From Azolla pinnata (Eukaryota > Streptophyta > Polypodiopsida > Salviniales > Salviniaceae): 64,000 nucleotides of DNA. How positions within the stretch are numbered: position 1 is the first letter of the stretch; each line of letters begins with the position of its first letter. The stretch covers positions 1 to 64,000 of the forward strand of contig JBBBWG010013112.1 in the NCBI GenBank assembly GCA_037176905.1. Reading direction: 5' to 3'. The notes under the pieces are model-generated. The model saw nothing but the letters and a program-made list of their open reading frames with translations. It had not been told where the DNA came from and ran no database searches. A program made the position numbers and the translations under genes. Shown in pieces: positions 24,516-36,578 of this stretch.

Positions 24516-25773
24516 AGCGATTGCTGACCACTTCTTCTTCTTCTCCTTCCAGAAGCTCCACTACTACTACTACTACTACTACTTCTTCTTCTTCTTCTTC
24601 TTCTCTAGCGCTTCCTCCTGATGCATTCTCCTTCGCGACGTACACAACTTCTGCTTCGTCTTCTTCTTCTTCGCACCAGATTTCTGCGTCAGCCAAACTG
24701 AAGCAGAGGAAGAAACGGAAGGGGGGAACGGGAACGGAAGGGACCTGGAACAGAAAGGCTCGGACTGGGAACCGTTTTGAGTGAAGTTTTTTCGTCTTTC
24801 CGCAAGAGAAAAAGGTCTTCCAATTTCTGAGTATGGAAATTAGGTAACCGGGTTCGAGATTACAGCTCAGTCGCTTCTTCCTCATGCCATAGCTCCTTTC
24901 AGGCATGGTTATCCGGAGGTGAAAACCTTGGCCGAGGAGGAGGAGGAGGAGGAGGAGGAGGAGGAGGAGAAAAGATGAATGGAAATTACGCTGCTCCATT
25001 ATGCCGTCGCTTGATTTCTCTCCCTCCACTGTTTATAAACTTCTGACCTGTGTTTTACGTTGCTCACTCGTCACATCATACCTTTCCCTGAATCTCAGCT
25101 TCTTCACGACACTGTAACTAGCAGTCCAAGTTTTCTTACATCAGAAAACGGGAAATGGAAAGGGGCTGCCGTGCTTGTCAAGAACATAAAGCTGGCCAGC
25201 AATAAATACCAAGCGAGGTTAAAGAAAGTCTTTGCGCTTTCTTAGAGCTTCTTCTATATGCTAGAGTTATCCATGTCGTAGAATTTTGCATCTGTATACC
25301 AGAAAGGACACAGGAATCAGCATGGTTTCTCAGAGATAAGTTTGTTGAGTGTGAAAGACAAAGCGTCTGATAAAATAAAATTATCCGTTTGTAGAGCTGA
25401 TTCTTTGGCTGGTAGCTTCAGTGATCTCGAAGGTGCATTACGAAAGAAGAACCAAAGGAGCGGGGAGTTGATTCTTTGTGAACTCGAAAAGATACATTAT
25501 GAAAGAGGAACACGGGCAACATAAGCAAAACGAAAACAAGAACAGGAGCTTCCAGAGATAAGACCTCGTGGTAGAGCGTGAATGGAAAGGTTCGTAGATG
25601 AACAGACACAGGTGTGAAGAAGGTTGGTATGGTGGAAAGTCAAGGGGTGCTTTCAGGCACCCTCTTCTCCAATCCTTCTCAAGTTTCTGCTCTGTCTAGA
25701 TCATCAGAATTGTACGAAGGAAAACTATTGATCTCTTTTCGTTTAGAAGAGGTGGAGCTGGGAATACTCATCA

Positions 25774-28700
25774 ATGTGGAGGTCAAGCGATAACATTGTG
25801 CACCGGTTGTTCAGCCGTCAGATCTCTACAGCGGCTCCAAACACCCATGTACGTACATCTATGTCTTCATCTACCATCAATTCTCTGAAATATTCCTTGT
25901 TTTCTGGTATTTTGCCTATAACACGGTTTCACTTCCAGAATTTGTATGTATATATCTGCTGTTGGTTCAATGCATAGTTTATACTTTGCTAGTAATTCTG
26001 ATACTGTTGTTTTTGTTTGAGGAATCTTTCCAAGTGAGTGTGTCTTTTAGCATCATATAATTTGGTTGAAGTTATGGGTTTGGGCGAGAATAGTTTATTC
26101 AGTATATGTTGCCAATTAAGATGGTGCGACTGGTCAAATAATGAATTTTATTCAGCATTGTAAATGATGTTTCTATTTTGTGAGGAACGTCTCTTGGTCA
26201 GAGTGTAGTTTTAGATAGTAGGATATTTGGACGAATCATGGTCTTGAGAGTAAGCAAGATTGTACCCTGGTGCATGTTCTTGGTTAAGTTGACATGACAG
26301 ATGCCAAGTCAAATACTTGGCGTATGTGTGAGAACTTAGTAAAAGTATTAAACCACAGCTCTTCTCTGCATGTCAAGTCCTGAACATATGCGTTGAAAGG
26401 TTTATAACAATTTGGCTTGATCTTACACTTCACATGTTTTCACCAATGCAATTCTGATTGTTTTTTAACCTGGGCTTGCCTTCAAGACAGCTTATTAAAA
26501 GTAGTAGACCATAATCCCTTATCTTCTTCTATGTTAGTGCCTGAAATCTGATTGATAATTAAGGATATTAAACTAAGTTGAGGTTGGGACAGATGTTGCG
26601 ACATCTTTTAAGAATAAAAGATCCAAAACTGATATTGGGACAGACACTGTGACATGTACTGTTTGTCTCAGTATTATTAAGGCTGACCAAAGGTAGAGTG
26701 TCCCCTGAAAATTTTTCTTGTCTTCTACATTGTACGAATTGCTTATCAGAAATCCAACAGTGGTTTAGCTATAATTCTGTCTTTTTCTGATTATAATGAT
26801 CACTCATAAGAGGAGGGAAAAGTTTTACTAGTGACTTGGATTGATATATCTTGGTTCATGGGATTATTGATACTAGTGGCTTCCAAAGAGACTTCTCTGG
26901 AAATTATTGATGACAATTTACATTTTCTTTCTCTTTGCTGGCAGCAAGTCTCACTTAATTGTTGTATTAATTCCAGATTCATAGGGCGAGATTGCTATAC
27001 GAGAATATAGTTCCGAACTATACAATATATGGGGCAGAATATCCTGATTTACACATTAAGAAATTCACTAATAATGGGCAGTATCTTATATGCTTTAGTC
27101 GAAACTATCAAAATTTGATTGTATATCGCTTCAATTGGTTCAGCTACTGCAATAAAGGAGAAAATTCGGATACTGTAGAGGAAGTTCCTGTAAAAGGGAG
27201 AAAGTTTGAGAGCTATTTCTCTCTACTATATTCTTTAAACCTTGCTACAGCCAATGAGATGATCTCCAAAGATGTTTTTCTCATTACAGACTGTAATTGC
27301 TATGGTATATTTGCTACTGCCACATCTCAACTTCCTGATCCTCCAGCAAGGTCTTCAGCTGTCCCAGAAATACCTTCAATCGAGAAGATTACGTTCTACC
27401 TTATTAGGTGCCGCCAATAGAACAATTGTTCAATGCAGTTCTCTCTTTTGTACAAGGATCTTTGCTTAAAACATGATTTTCACTTTCAGGTTACGGGATG
27501 GAAGAATCATGGATGAAAGAAAGTTCTATGATGACTTTATCCATTTGACACGAGATCTGGGTGTATTCATGTATGATGATTTGGTTTCCATTTTATCAGT
27601 GCGGTACCAGATCATTTATATCCTACAAGTCAGAAAAGCAGGGATATTTGTGGATGTGCGGACCATTGGACCCTTTTGCAGGGAGGATGATGAACTCATC
27701 CTTAGTTCCCATGTTCAAGTACGTTTTGTCATTGTTTGGTATTTGTATATACTACTGTAAGAACCTCTTAAGAACATGGCAAGCTTCTCACGTTGTTAGT
27801 GTTTCTAGTAACATTAGGTATCAATGGATGAATATATATTACTAAGAAATGTATGTCTTTGTACGTTTCTATTTTCCACCTTGAAGTTTGTATGTGATTC
27901 AAGACAGTTCAAACGCCCGTCTCTTCTATTCGTGGGTTTTGTTTGCATAGAAACGGTGACATGCTTAGTGCCTTATGGTTGTATTTCTACAGGCTGATCT
28001 ATCTCATTATTACTTATTTTAACAGATTGCCTATGATGAGAAATAAAGAGCGAATAATAGTAACATAAAATGAAATATGGGATTATAATTTACAGGAGGA
28101 GTCTTTGTTTCAACTTCAACTCAACAACTCACATAAAATAAAAAGTTTCTTGTCTGGAAAAGGAAGCATAGATTCTGGGCCGAGTAATCTTGCAACTACT
28201 CAGTCAAGCCACGAGGACTATGAAAGTGAGTGTACACAGGGAGTAGGCCTAAGTGGGGTGCTCAACAGTTCACATGATCATAATTCAAATGTTCCAGGTG
28301 CGGGATAATTTGTCTGTGATTTTCAACGAACTTTCTTAGACTTGCATGTTACTACGATTATTTTTTGGATCTGCACACCTGTAATCTTATATGAGTATAA
28401 GATATGTAAAAACATCAAAATACTCCGTAACTTTGGAAGAATGTCCGAGTACCTATCAATCTTTGCAAAACCCCTGGTATTGCCATAAGTTTCCGGCCAC
28501 AGTGCCAAAAAGTGCTGTTTTAAGTATTCTCGGAGCCACGATTGGGGATTTGATTCTCTTTATTGTGTGGTGCATATAGTGGAAATCCTTCCAGTTAGTG
28601 GTTCGGGTTGAGACTGGTTCCCTTTCAGGATTCATGCTATTAAAATATGTAAAGTTAAAAGTCTTTTCATCTCACCCGTGGATTTGCGTGGTTCACCAGG

Positions 28701-31700
28701 TGTTCTTGATGAAAACTTGAGCCCAAGTTTCGTTGATTCAAATATGCTACATACAGTGCCAGGAAGAGGTGCTGGCTCTTCCCAACCTAGCACACAAAAC
28801 GACACAAATGATCACTTGTTGGGTGGGTTGAAGCAACGGTTGTTGTCTTATCTATTCCGGAGTATTGAAGTCCAAGATGCGGATCCTGTTGCTGTGAGTC
28901 TCAACCTTGTTCGTGTGTAATACTATCTTCTTGTTTGTAAACCGCTATCTTGCAGAATGCATCCTCAATTAATCATTGCTCACGCAGAAAGCCCATAAAC
29001 TGAAGCGTTTTTACTACAACTTTCAACATTATGTGGATCTGGTCATGTGGAAGGTAACGGGATATTCTATCATCAGAAGGAATTGCATTGCTCCGATACC
29101 AGATTTCCCCACCCACAAAGGAAGAATTTAGGCAAAGTACTTTCCAGATTGTTGCTTTACAGTTCATTCACTTTTTTCTATTTGGTTGTTAGGTGCAGTT
29201 TCTGGATAGATGTCACTTGATGATCAAGTTTGGGAGCGTAGATGCCGTGGTAAGTGCTTTCATTTGGACTGAATCGGTCGTGCTCTATTTCTGGAAGTAG
29301 GACAAATGAGCATACAAATTTCTAAGTAATTATGCTATGCCCAGATTTCACGAAGTGATGTTGCTCATCAGACTGTCTTCTTTGCTGTATACAATATTGT
29401 GGCAGCAGAGATAGTGGGGTTTTTCCAGGTACTGTGGCAAAATCTATCACCATCAGTTCATTTTACATTGTTATCCAATGCGATGTGTTTTTTGGAAGTA
29501 TGTATTTTATGCTGCTTTGGTTTCTTGTGGTGCAGAACCCTTATGAAGAGCTCCTGCACCTATTTGAAAACTATCATGATCATTTTCGGATTGCGCCATC
29601 ATATCCATTATACATGAGATTTATCTCTTCATATTCAAACAATATTTTTGCAAGACAGCAATTTAGAAAACAGAAGACTGTTTCAGACAATACAAAGACT
29701 ACTGCTCAGGTATATGGTTGAGTTTTGAGTTGCCAATGGGGCACCACACTGTAGGAGAAGTCACAATGTTTGATATGGATGGAGTGTCTTATCATTCCTA
29801 TTTAGCTGTAAAACTATTCAGTGTGTCAGTAATTCAGGACAGAAAGTGTTGTGCATATTTTTATCTTCAGTGCTCGTGAAAGATTAGTTGTTCGAATATA
29901 CTCAATTATGACTGCTGTGTATATCAATTGCAGGTTATCAAGAGATCCCTTCCTTGTAATGCGCAGTCACTTAGTCCAGCAGCATATTTTGACCAATCCC
30001 TTTTCCAATTTGATGAAAAGGTATGCATGACCTATATTCGACATAACCTTGCCCATCTCAGAGGGTATTAAATCATTGCATGTATATGCTATGCTGTTTG
30101 AAATTAAATCATCTAATATACGAAGACCGAAACTGTGTGAATCCAAGCGTAGTGGTATCCAATGGACCAGTATACTAGCAATAGTAAATTTAATTGCCGC
30201 CAGGGATGTAATTGGTCACCAATTCCTATTCAGGTTGAGTATGTACCATTGCATACATGTCTCATCATGCTTGTGTAGTTTATAAATTCTTGCTGCAAGA
30301 GGAAGGTCGGGCTTGGTATCCCAGTGGGAATGCAATGCTAAGAATGTTTTGATGGGCAGTTACAGTCCGTTATGGTCAAGAAAGATATCAACCTGGTACT
30401 AGGGGAGATTTAAGTGCCCTGTTGACCAATAATGATGATGAATCATGAAACCAAGATTAACCACTTTATCTGATGCTCGTCATTCGTATAGATTGCATGT
30501 TGCACATTCAAATGCTGATAAATATTGCAGTGACTAGTTTGAGAAATATATGGGTGATGCTAAGAGTCGCCACAGATTGCATTCAGCTGTCTTCCTTCAT
30601 AGACACAGTCGGGTCTCCATTTTTGTTTGTCACTTGCAGGTAAAGCTTAAATGACCACTGTCAGTTGTTCCATACCCTAGTCATTTTTCTTGTCATAATC
30701 AACGTCATGAGTTGTCAGGTGAGTAAATAAAAGCTATTTCCCCGATCCTAGTTGTCTGTCTTGCACTCATGTGGCTCTGCCAATGTATTTGCAGAGAATC
30801 AGAACCCATACATCTTTTCTTGTTAGGATATCTTCTTTTCCATTTCATTCAACAACCTCGTGTATGTTTTTCTTGCTTTCTCCATCTTGTTAATCTTCTC
30901 ATGAGCTTTTGGTTGTGTTATTGAAACCCAAATGGGCTAGTTGCGAAATTGCCGCTTTGAGTAGCGCTCTGTAGCTACAATAAATGTTTCTGGCACACCG
31001 ATATGTGTTTTCTGTTACCAATATTGGTCATGTCAAGAGTATTTCAGGCTTGAAGCTGGTTTGAGTGTAGCACTGCCCACATCAATAAAACATGCATCCC
31101 CTAATCATGGACTGTAATCATGGACTGAATGTGCAGATATGCATTTCTCCATGTGGAAAGGCAATTTTACCAAATTTGAAATTCATTTGTCCATGGGAAG
31201 AGTTCCTACATTTCATAGTTCACACATAAGCAAAATATGCAGCTGATGCATCTCTGTACAGTCAATGCATGAATCAAAATGCCAACAAGACCATTATCAT
31301 GCCTAATAAATTACGATGAGTCTGTTGATGGTTGGCTTCATGTCTCAAGTCCCTTTATGTGAACCCTAGATACCATAGAAGGCATGCAGTGAGGTTGAGG
31401 ATGTACACCATGAAAATCGAGTGATGCATTTGTCACGGTTGGCTTGATGCTGTAAAAATGTTTTCATTGTAAGAGCGATGCCTGGTAAATTTACTGATTT
31501 CAATGCTCTCATGGGCAGCTTATTTCCGCAGCAGATCAATACAGGCTTTGCCTAGAGCCTCCAATAAAGTTTATATCTAGACGCAAACCAAATCTGTTGA
31601 AGTTCAAGATCAATCCAGGTATAAATATTTCACAACTTTCTGAATGTCGGCTATTTTATTTAGCTCTTATAGAATTTTGTTTATGCTTTAGGGTATAACA

Positions 31701-31863
31701 GAAGCTTCTTATTTTTCTGACTGCAGGCCTTGAATTTGGGCCCGGCGATGTGTCCACTAAAAGATTTGCATCCGTGTTCTTCCATCCTATATTTCCTTTT
31801 GCTATTTCGGTTCAACAATCATTCATGCAGCCTGCCATTGTTAATTTCCATTTGCGGCGATAA
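25774..31863 (+). CDS. DET1: DET1, light-signalling repressor of the COP10-DDB1-DET1 complex
   Basis: Nuclear repressor of photomorphogenesis that binds DDB1 and COP10 within CUL4 ubiquitin ligases. Twelve coding exons, all in phase: 25774-25848, 26977-27407, 27490-27718, 28096-28297, 28700-28893, 28988-29053, 29193-29249, 29345-29428, 29536-29709, 29934-30020, 31519-31618, 31727-31863, giving 611 residues. Diagnostic stretches: YENIVPNYTIYGAEYPDLHI, LICFSRNYQNLIVYR, VPEIPSIEKITFYLIRLRDG, YDDLVSILSVRYQ, FCREDDELILSS, FLDRCHLMIKFGSVDA, YFDQSLFQFDEK, and the end VNFHLRR. Arabidopsis DET1 is 543 aa. The extra length lies mainly in the Ser/Asn-rich linker of exons 4-5. The start gives MWRSSDNIVHRLFSRQI, matching the family N-terminus (ARVFERQIRT). 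Intron 10 is 1.5 kb. Confidence 0.95.
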
Positions 31864-33369
31864 GCGCTATTCGGAGGGCATCTTCTGTGTCTGGATTCTA
31901 TTCTCTTAGAGAGTTTCTTCTTGGGCATTATCTGGGTGAAGGTCGGTGATTCTGGCCATCTTTGATAGACAGATTTGTATGCTTGCTGAAAAAGTGACAG
32001 CTGAGTCTGTAACTGATCAATGTGCTTGGCCATCAAGGTCGTGTCTTGAGTAACTTTTGTCATGTCAGGTCGTTGCTTTGTAGATTTTGTACACTTGCCT
32101 CAACTTGCTGCTAATATTGGAATTTTATTTTGAAAGATTTTTGCTATGGCTGTGCTTGCTCTTCACAAGGAACAAGAGATTACAAAAACATTACTAATTT
32201 ACTACTAAAGTGAGTGAAGCAAAACTTTCTCCTTTTCCATTTCTAGTATCTCATACAATTTTCTTCATGACCAATGACCATACGATGATCGCCACCTCCG
32301 GACCGGAAGTCTGAGGTTGTCTGTGTTCCCAAGCCTTTGTTGTTAGAGAGGGCAGACTCCCTGTTCAAAGAATGCACCAATCAGTAGGCTGCAGAGTATG
32401 TAGGTTCATTTGGTGGTTCACGCTTATTGCAGGACACTCTGGAAAGCCATGCCGTTTGATGATATGCTTCTAGAATGCTTTCGTGTCCTACTGAAGCCAT
32501 TCGGAGGTATATGAAAGATTATTCAGTCATGTAGCAAAGCATGAAAAATGTTGCCATCCGAGAAGGTTGAAACAAAACTAGTTCCAGTATTCACCGACAG
32601 AAGGTGTTATCGGTCAGCCATGGTGATTGACCCACAGATGAGAGTAGGAGCCATTGCCCCAGGGATTAATGCATCCCAACCCTGGTCTTAGAGGCATTCA
32701 GTGAAGTCTACCCGAGCTCCAATAACAAGAGCCCAACTTTCCAAGTATCGGATGTTCACGAGGTATGTATGTATGATTTGTTTAAGCTTAGCATAAACAC
32801 AAGAGGCCCCTTTGTGAACATCTGGAAAACACGCAAGAGTATATATATTCTCTCAGACCAAAAGGTAAAGGCAACTTGTGTGTGTGGTGAAGTATATGCA
32901 GGGACGGATGCCCATTGCCTGGTAATACATTAGTAAGTCCTAAAGGTAATCCCTTAGTAAGTCCTAAAGGTAATCCATTAGTGCTAAGCTAAGCTCTAAA
33001 ATAAAGCTTCTAAGCTCAAGAAGCTTCAAAGCTCAAGAAGCTGAATCTAAGCTCAAGAAGCTCCTAAGCTCAAGAAGCTCCTAAGCTCAAGAAGCTGAAA
33101 CTAAGCTCAAGCAGCTCCTAAGCTCAAGAAGCTGAATCTAAGCTCAAGAAGCTCCTAAGCTCAAGAATCTTCTAAGCTCAAGAAGCTGAATCTAAGCTCA
33201 AGCAGCTCCTAAGCTCAAGAAGCTTCTAAGCTCAAGAAGCTTCACAGCTCAAGAAGATTCAAAGCTCAAGAAGCTCCTAAGCTCAAGAAGCTCCTAAGCT
33301 CAAGCAGCTCCTAAGCTCAAGAAGCTCCGAAGCTCAAGAAGCTTCCCAAAGAAAAAAAAGCTCTTGTTG
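31864..33369. other. Convergent spacer between DET1 and the aspartic protease
   Basis: This holds both 3' UTRs. A minus-strand open frame of 83 codons (31812-32063) overlaps the DET1 end and matches nothing I know. 32937-32975 holds a short duplication (agtaagtcctaaaggtaatc). From 32990 an AAGCTC array runs to the protease stop. Confidence 0.6.
32990..33352. repeat. AAGCTCAAGAAGCTCCT minisatellite (17- and 20-bp units)
   Basis: About 20 copies of taagctcaagaagctcc, some lengthened to 20 bp by a gaaac or gaatc end. The words AGCTT and AAGCT are close to mirror-complementary, so single strands could fold on themselves. The array ends 17 bp before the stop codon of the aspartic protease (minus strand), so it probably forms that gene's 3' UTR or immediate downstream sequence. 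Confidence 0.9.
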
Positions 33370-35337
33370 TTAAGTGCAGTGGGTGGGGCCGGGGGAGAAG
33401 CCGAGGCGCGAGTTGCGGAGGTCGAAGACGAGGCGGAAGTTCTGCTGGATGAGGTTGCCAAGGACGGAGACGGAGGCGGAGGGGCGGGCGCCGAAGCACT
33501 TGACGCCGGGGGAGACGTCAATGAAGACATTGCCGAGGGGGGGCGGGGAGAAGGCGATTCCACCAGCGAGATCGAGGGAGAAGGAAGGCAGGATCGAGGA
33601 GAGCTCGGGGCTGGAGAAGCTGGTGGTGTTGAGGCAGAGATCGAAGGCAGCGGGTCGGAGCGACTGCGGGAGGATCGGAACGATGGTGGAAGAAGAAGAA
33701 GAAGAAGAAGAAGAAGAAGAAGAAGAAGAAGAAGAAGAAGAAGAAGAGGAGGAGGAGGAGGAGGAAGAAGAAGAAGAGGAAAGGCGGCGGGTGAGCTCCG
33801 AGAGCACGAGGCGATAAGCGGGCTCGCGGAGGACGGTGAGCGTGGTGCCCGAGTCGACGAGGAGGCCGCCGTCGCCGAGGGGATCGATCGCCCACGCGGA
33901 GTCGGGCACGGGGAGCCGATCGCCGCCCACGCGGATGCCCTCCACGCCCACGAAGTAGGAGCTCTCCGCATACGGATTCGGAACCAGCGGCGTGAACAAC
34001 AGCACCACGGCGGCGTCTTCGGCGATCGATCCCCCGGATCTCGCCCCGAGGATCGTGAGCTTGCTCTCCCGCGCCGGCGCTGCGAAGAACTCCGGAAGGC
34101 AGTAGCTCAGCCCCGATGCGCCCGCCTGCGCCGGCAGCGAGATGGCCCCCTGCCCCAGCCCCAGCACGCCGCCCGCACCCACGAAGCTCGCGCCCTCGCT
34201 CCGCGTGCTGCACCCGAACGACACGTTGGGCATCGCCATCGCCATCGCCATCGCCATCGTCGTCATCGATGCCGATGATGCCGATGCCGATGCCGATGAT
34301 GATGATGGTGGTGGTGGTGATGGTGGTGGTGATGGTGGTGATGGTGATGATGGTGGTGATGGTGGGCTCTGCCTCAGGCTCACCCAATCCCTGGAAAGGA
34401 CCCCCGCCGTCACGGAGCTGTCGGCGTACGGGTACTCGTACGCGCACTCGCACTCTGCGCCGCCGTCGGCGCGTCCCCCGCGCGCCGCCGCTGGCCCCGG
34501 CACCAGCTGGCACTCCGCCTCCAGGCAGCCGAGCCGGCTGTAGGTCGACGATCGCTCCGCGATGAATGCTGCCCCATCATCACCATCATCATCATCATTG
34601 TTGATGCTTGCTCCATTGCCACCATTGCTACCATTGTTAGCATTGCTAGCATTGCAGCGCACCCACGCGAGGTCGCTCCCCGTGTCGGCGATCAGCGCCA
34701 CGCGCTGCGGCGGCGTCCCCAGCGCAAACTCCACCAGGTACTGCCCCAGCCCGATCGACGCGCCCGACGTCACCCGCAGCTCCACGTCGCCCTCCAGAAC
34801 CGGCCTCCTCGATGGCCCGGGCATCGTCATCGTCGTCGTCGTCATCAACGATGATTCTGATGGTGATGATGATGCTGCTGCTTGTGATGCTGATGCTGAT
34901 GATGCTTGTGATGCTGATGATGATGATGATGCTTGTGATGGTGATGATGATGATGATTGTGATGATGATGCTCTGGCGTGGCGTGCCAACTGCATGGCTC
35001 GCAGCCGCGCTTCGTCAGCCCGCCGCATCTCTCTCAGGAGATGCTCGCGCCGCTGCAGCGGCAAAGAATGCCGCGCCGCGCCGAGGAGCTCTCGCTGCCG
35101 CGATGCAACATGCTCGCTGCCCTTGTTGTCGTCGTCGTGGTTAGCATCGCGGCTGAGGTGGAGGAAGGATTGAGCTGATGCAAAGCCAATGGAAGAGGAG
35201 GAGGAGGAGGAGGAGGATGGTGGTGATGGTGATGGTGATGAGAGGAAGCAGAAGAAGAATAAGAAGAGGATGATGATGAAGATGGAGAGATGGAGTGCAG
35301 CAGTTAGGCTATGGCGGTGATGCTGAGGACGCCTCAT
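33370..35337 (-). CDS. Pepsin-family (A1) aspartic protease, nepenthesin-like, intronless
   Basis: Predicted secreted or vacuolar endopeptidase of 655 residues. A basic start and long hydrophobic run (about 16-32, IFIIILFLFFF) form a signal peptide or anchor. A Ser/Pro/Ala-rich pro-region and His/Asp-rich stretch follow. The catalytic pair is visible: DTGSD at D218 within LIADTGSDLAWVRC, and DSGTT at D495 within GLLVDSGTTLTVL. The C-terminus has VLGNLIQQNFRLVFDL and RLGFSPGPTHC, typical of the plant A1 family. Three low-complexity insertions stand out: Ser/Ala (about 120-160), Ser/Pro then Ala-Met (about 320-370), and a poly-Ser run (about 525-548) from a TCT microsatellite just after the second active site. 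GC-rich, unlike the neighbouring intron-rich genes. Exact substrate unknown. Confidence 0.9.
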   Translation of the reverse strand: MRRPQHHRHSLTAALHLSIFIIILFLFFFCFLSSPSPSPPSSSSSSSSSIGFASAQSFLHLSRDANHDDDNKGSEHVASRQRELLGAARHSLPLQRREHLLREMRRADEARLRAMQLARHARASSSQSSSSSPSQASSSSSASQASSASASQAAASSSPSESSLMTTTTMTMPGPSRRPVLEGDVELRVTSGASIGLGQYLVEFALGTPPQRVALIADTGSDLAWVRCNASNANNGSNGGNGASINNDDDDGDDGAAFIAERSSTYSRLGCLEAECQLVPGPAAARGGRADGGAECECAYEYPYADSSVTAGVLSRDWVSLRQSPPSPPSSPSPPSPPPSPPPPSSSSASASASSASMTTMAMAMAMAMPNVSFGCSTRSEGASFVGAGGVLGLGQGAISLPAQAGASGLSYCLPEFFAAPARESKLTILGARSGGSIAEDAAVVLLFTPLVPNPYAESSYFVGVEGIRVGGDRLPVPDSAWAIDPLGDGGLLVDSGTTLTVLREPAYRLVLSELTRRLSSSSSSSSSSSSSSSSSSSSSSSSSSSSSSSTIVPILPQSLRPAAFDLCLNTTSFSSPELSSILPSFSLDLAGGIAFSPPPLGNVFIDVSPGVKCFGARPSASVSVLGNLIQQNFRLVFDLRNSRLGFSPGPTHCT

Positions 35338-35639
35338 TGTGTGTCAAAGGTTGCCAGCCAAATCAGTCCAAAAACACTACTACTACTACTGCTCACTTTG
35401 CTTCTTTTTGTTCCTTGAGCGGCTTCTCTCTTTCATTGATTTATTTATATGGGGGGCGGACTTTTTTTTGTTTCTCTTGCTGCTTCCGAGCAAAAGCAAA
35501 AGAAAAATGAAAGAAGAAGAAGAACAAAGCTCCAACAGGAAAGGGAAACAAAAAACAAACAAGAAGAAAAAAAAAGAATAAAGAAGCTCAGAAGAAGAAG
35601 AAGAAGAAAGAAGAAGAAGAAAGAAGAAGAGTAGTGTCA

Positions 35640-36335
35640 ATGGCATTAGCTACAAAAAGCTGTATGCATGTATGTGTGCGATTTATGTATGCACGCATGC
35701 ATGTATGTGTGCGATGCATGTATGTATGCATGTGTGTGTGATGCATGTATGTATGCATGCGTGTGCGATGCATGTGTTTCTGCATGTGTGTGTGTAGTGT
35801 ATGTATGTATGCATGCGGGTGTGATGCATATATGTATGCATGTGTGTGTGTATGTATGTGTTTCTGCATGTGTGTGTAATGTATGTGTGCGTGCGTGTGT
35901 ATGTATGTATGTGATCAATGGCAACGGCATTACCTACAAAGAGCTGTATGTATGTACGTCTGCGTGTATGCATGCATGTGTGTAATGTATGTATGTATGT
36001 CTGCATGTATGCATGCATGTGTGTAATGTATGTATGTATGTATGTATGCATGTGTGTGTGCAATGCATGTGTGTGTGCATGTGTGTAATGCATGTATGTG
36101 TGCATGTGTGCATGTGTGTGTGCGTATGCATGTATGTATGTGATCGGTGGCAACGGCATTAGCTACAAAGAGCTGTATCTATGCCATGCGATTTTATGCA
36201 TTGTATGTATGCTATGCGCTTTTATGCATCATATGCATGCATGCGTTCTTATGTATGCGCGCATGTTTATGTGCGTGTATTGATTGTATGCATGTGCATT
36301 GGTGGCAGTAGCTAGAAAAAGCTGTATGTATGCAT
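35640..36335. repeat. CATG/TATG satellite with a recurring ggcattagctacaaa core
   Basis: Imperfect gcatgtatgtgtg tetranucleotide-like sequence is interrupted four times by a non-repetitive core: ggcattagctacaaaaagct (35641), ggcattacctacaaagagct (35927), ggcattagctacaaagagct (36157) and a diverged ggcagtagctagaaaaagct (36302). The whole region is thus a higher-order repeat of roughly 145-290 bp, not a plain microsatellite. Confidence 0.8.
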
Positions 36336-36417
36336 TGTATGCATGCGTGTTTGTATGTCTGTACGTGTGAATCGTATGCATGTGGTGCTTTGTATGTGTA
36401 TGAATTGTATAAAGCCG

Positions 36418-36578
36418 CTGATCTAATCTGATTCGATCTCGTCTGATCCGATAGGCGCCTTTTGCTAGTGTCGCTAATTAGCATGTGATCAGCGAACCTG
36501 ATCTGATCTGATCCGATCTCGTCGGATCCGATAGGCGCCTTCTGCTAGTGTCGCTAATTAGCATGTGATTAGCGAACC
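36418..36578. repeat. Two tandem ~80-bp units with gataggcgcctt core
   Basis: Each unit reads gatctgatccgatctcgt-like, then ccgataggcgccttttgcta and gtgtcgctaattagcatgtg. The two copies differ at only a few positions. ggcgcc and ctaattag are short palindromes. Confidence 0.85.

Larger units (their letters stand above)
21641..25773. other. GNA1-DET1 spacer
   Basis: I see no supportable gene in this 4.1-kb stretch. 21.6-23.2 kb is AT-rich unique sequence with short open frames only. 23.58-23.65 kb has ccatcgatccat words. 23.8-24.2 kb is a tangled TATG/TACG/GTGTG region. 24.3-24.62 kb is triplet-rich with 36-bp repeats. 24.94-24.97 kb is a GGA run. 25.0-25.77 kb probably holds the DET1 promoter and 5' UTR. 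Confidence 0.6.

Noticed and set aside
23695-25029. 444-codon minus-strand frame rich in Glu, Lys, Ala and His-Thr
   Set aside because: It follows triplet repeats and the TATG/TACG tract; the composition changes with the repeat type and no domain is visible.
31812-32063. 83-codon minus-strand frame overlapping the DET1 end
   Set aside because: Unrecognised, with stops just upstream and antisense to a conserved exon. Probably chance.
33364-34278. 304-codon plus-strand frame opposite the aspartic protease
   Set aside because: Arg/Glu/Ala-rich shadow of a GC-rich coding region; the minus strand carries the catalytic motifs.
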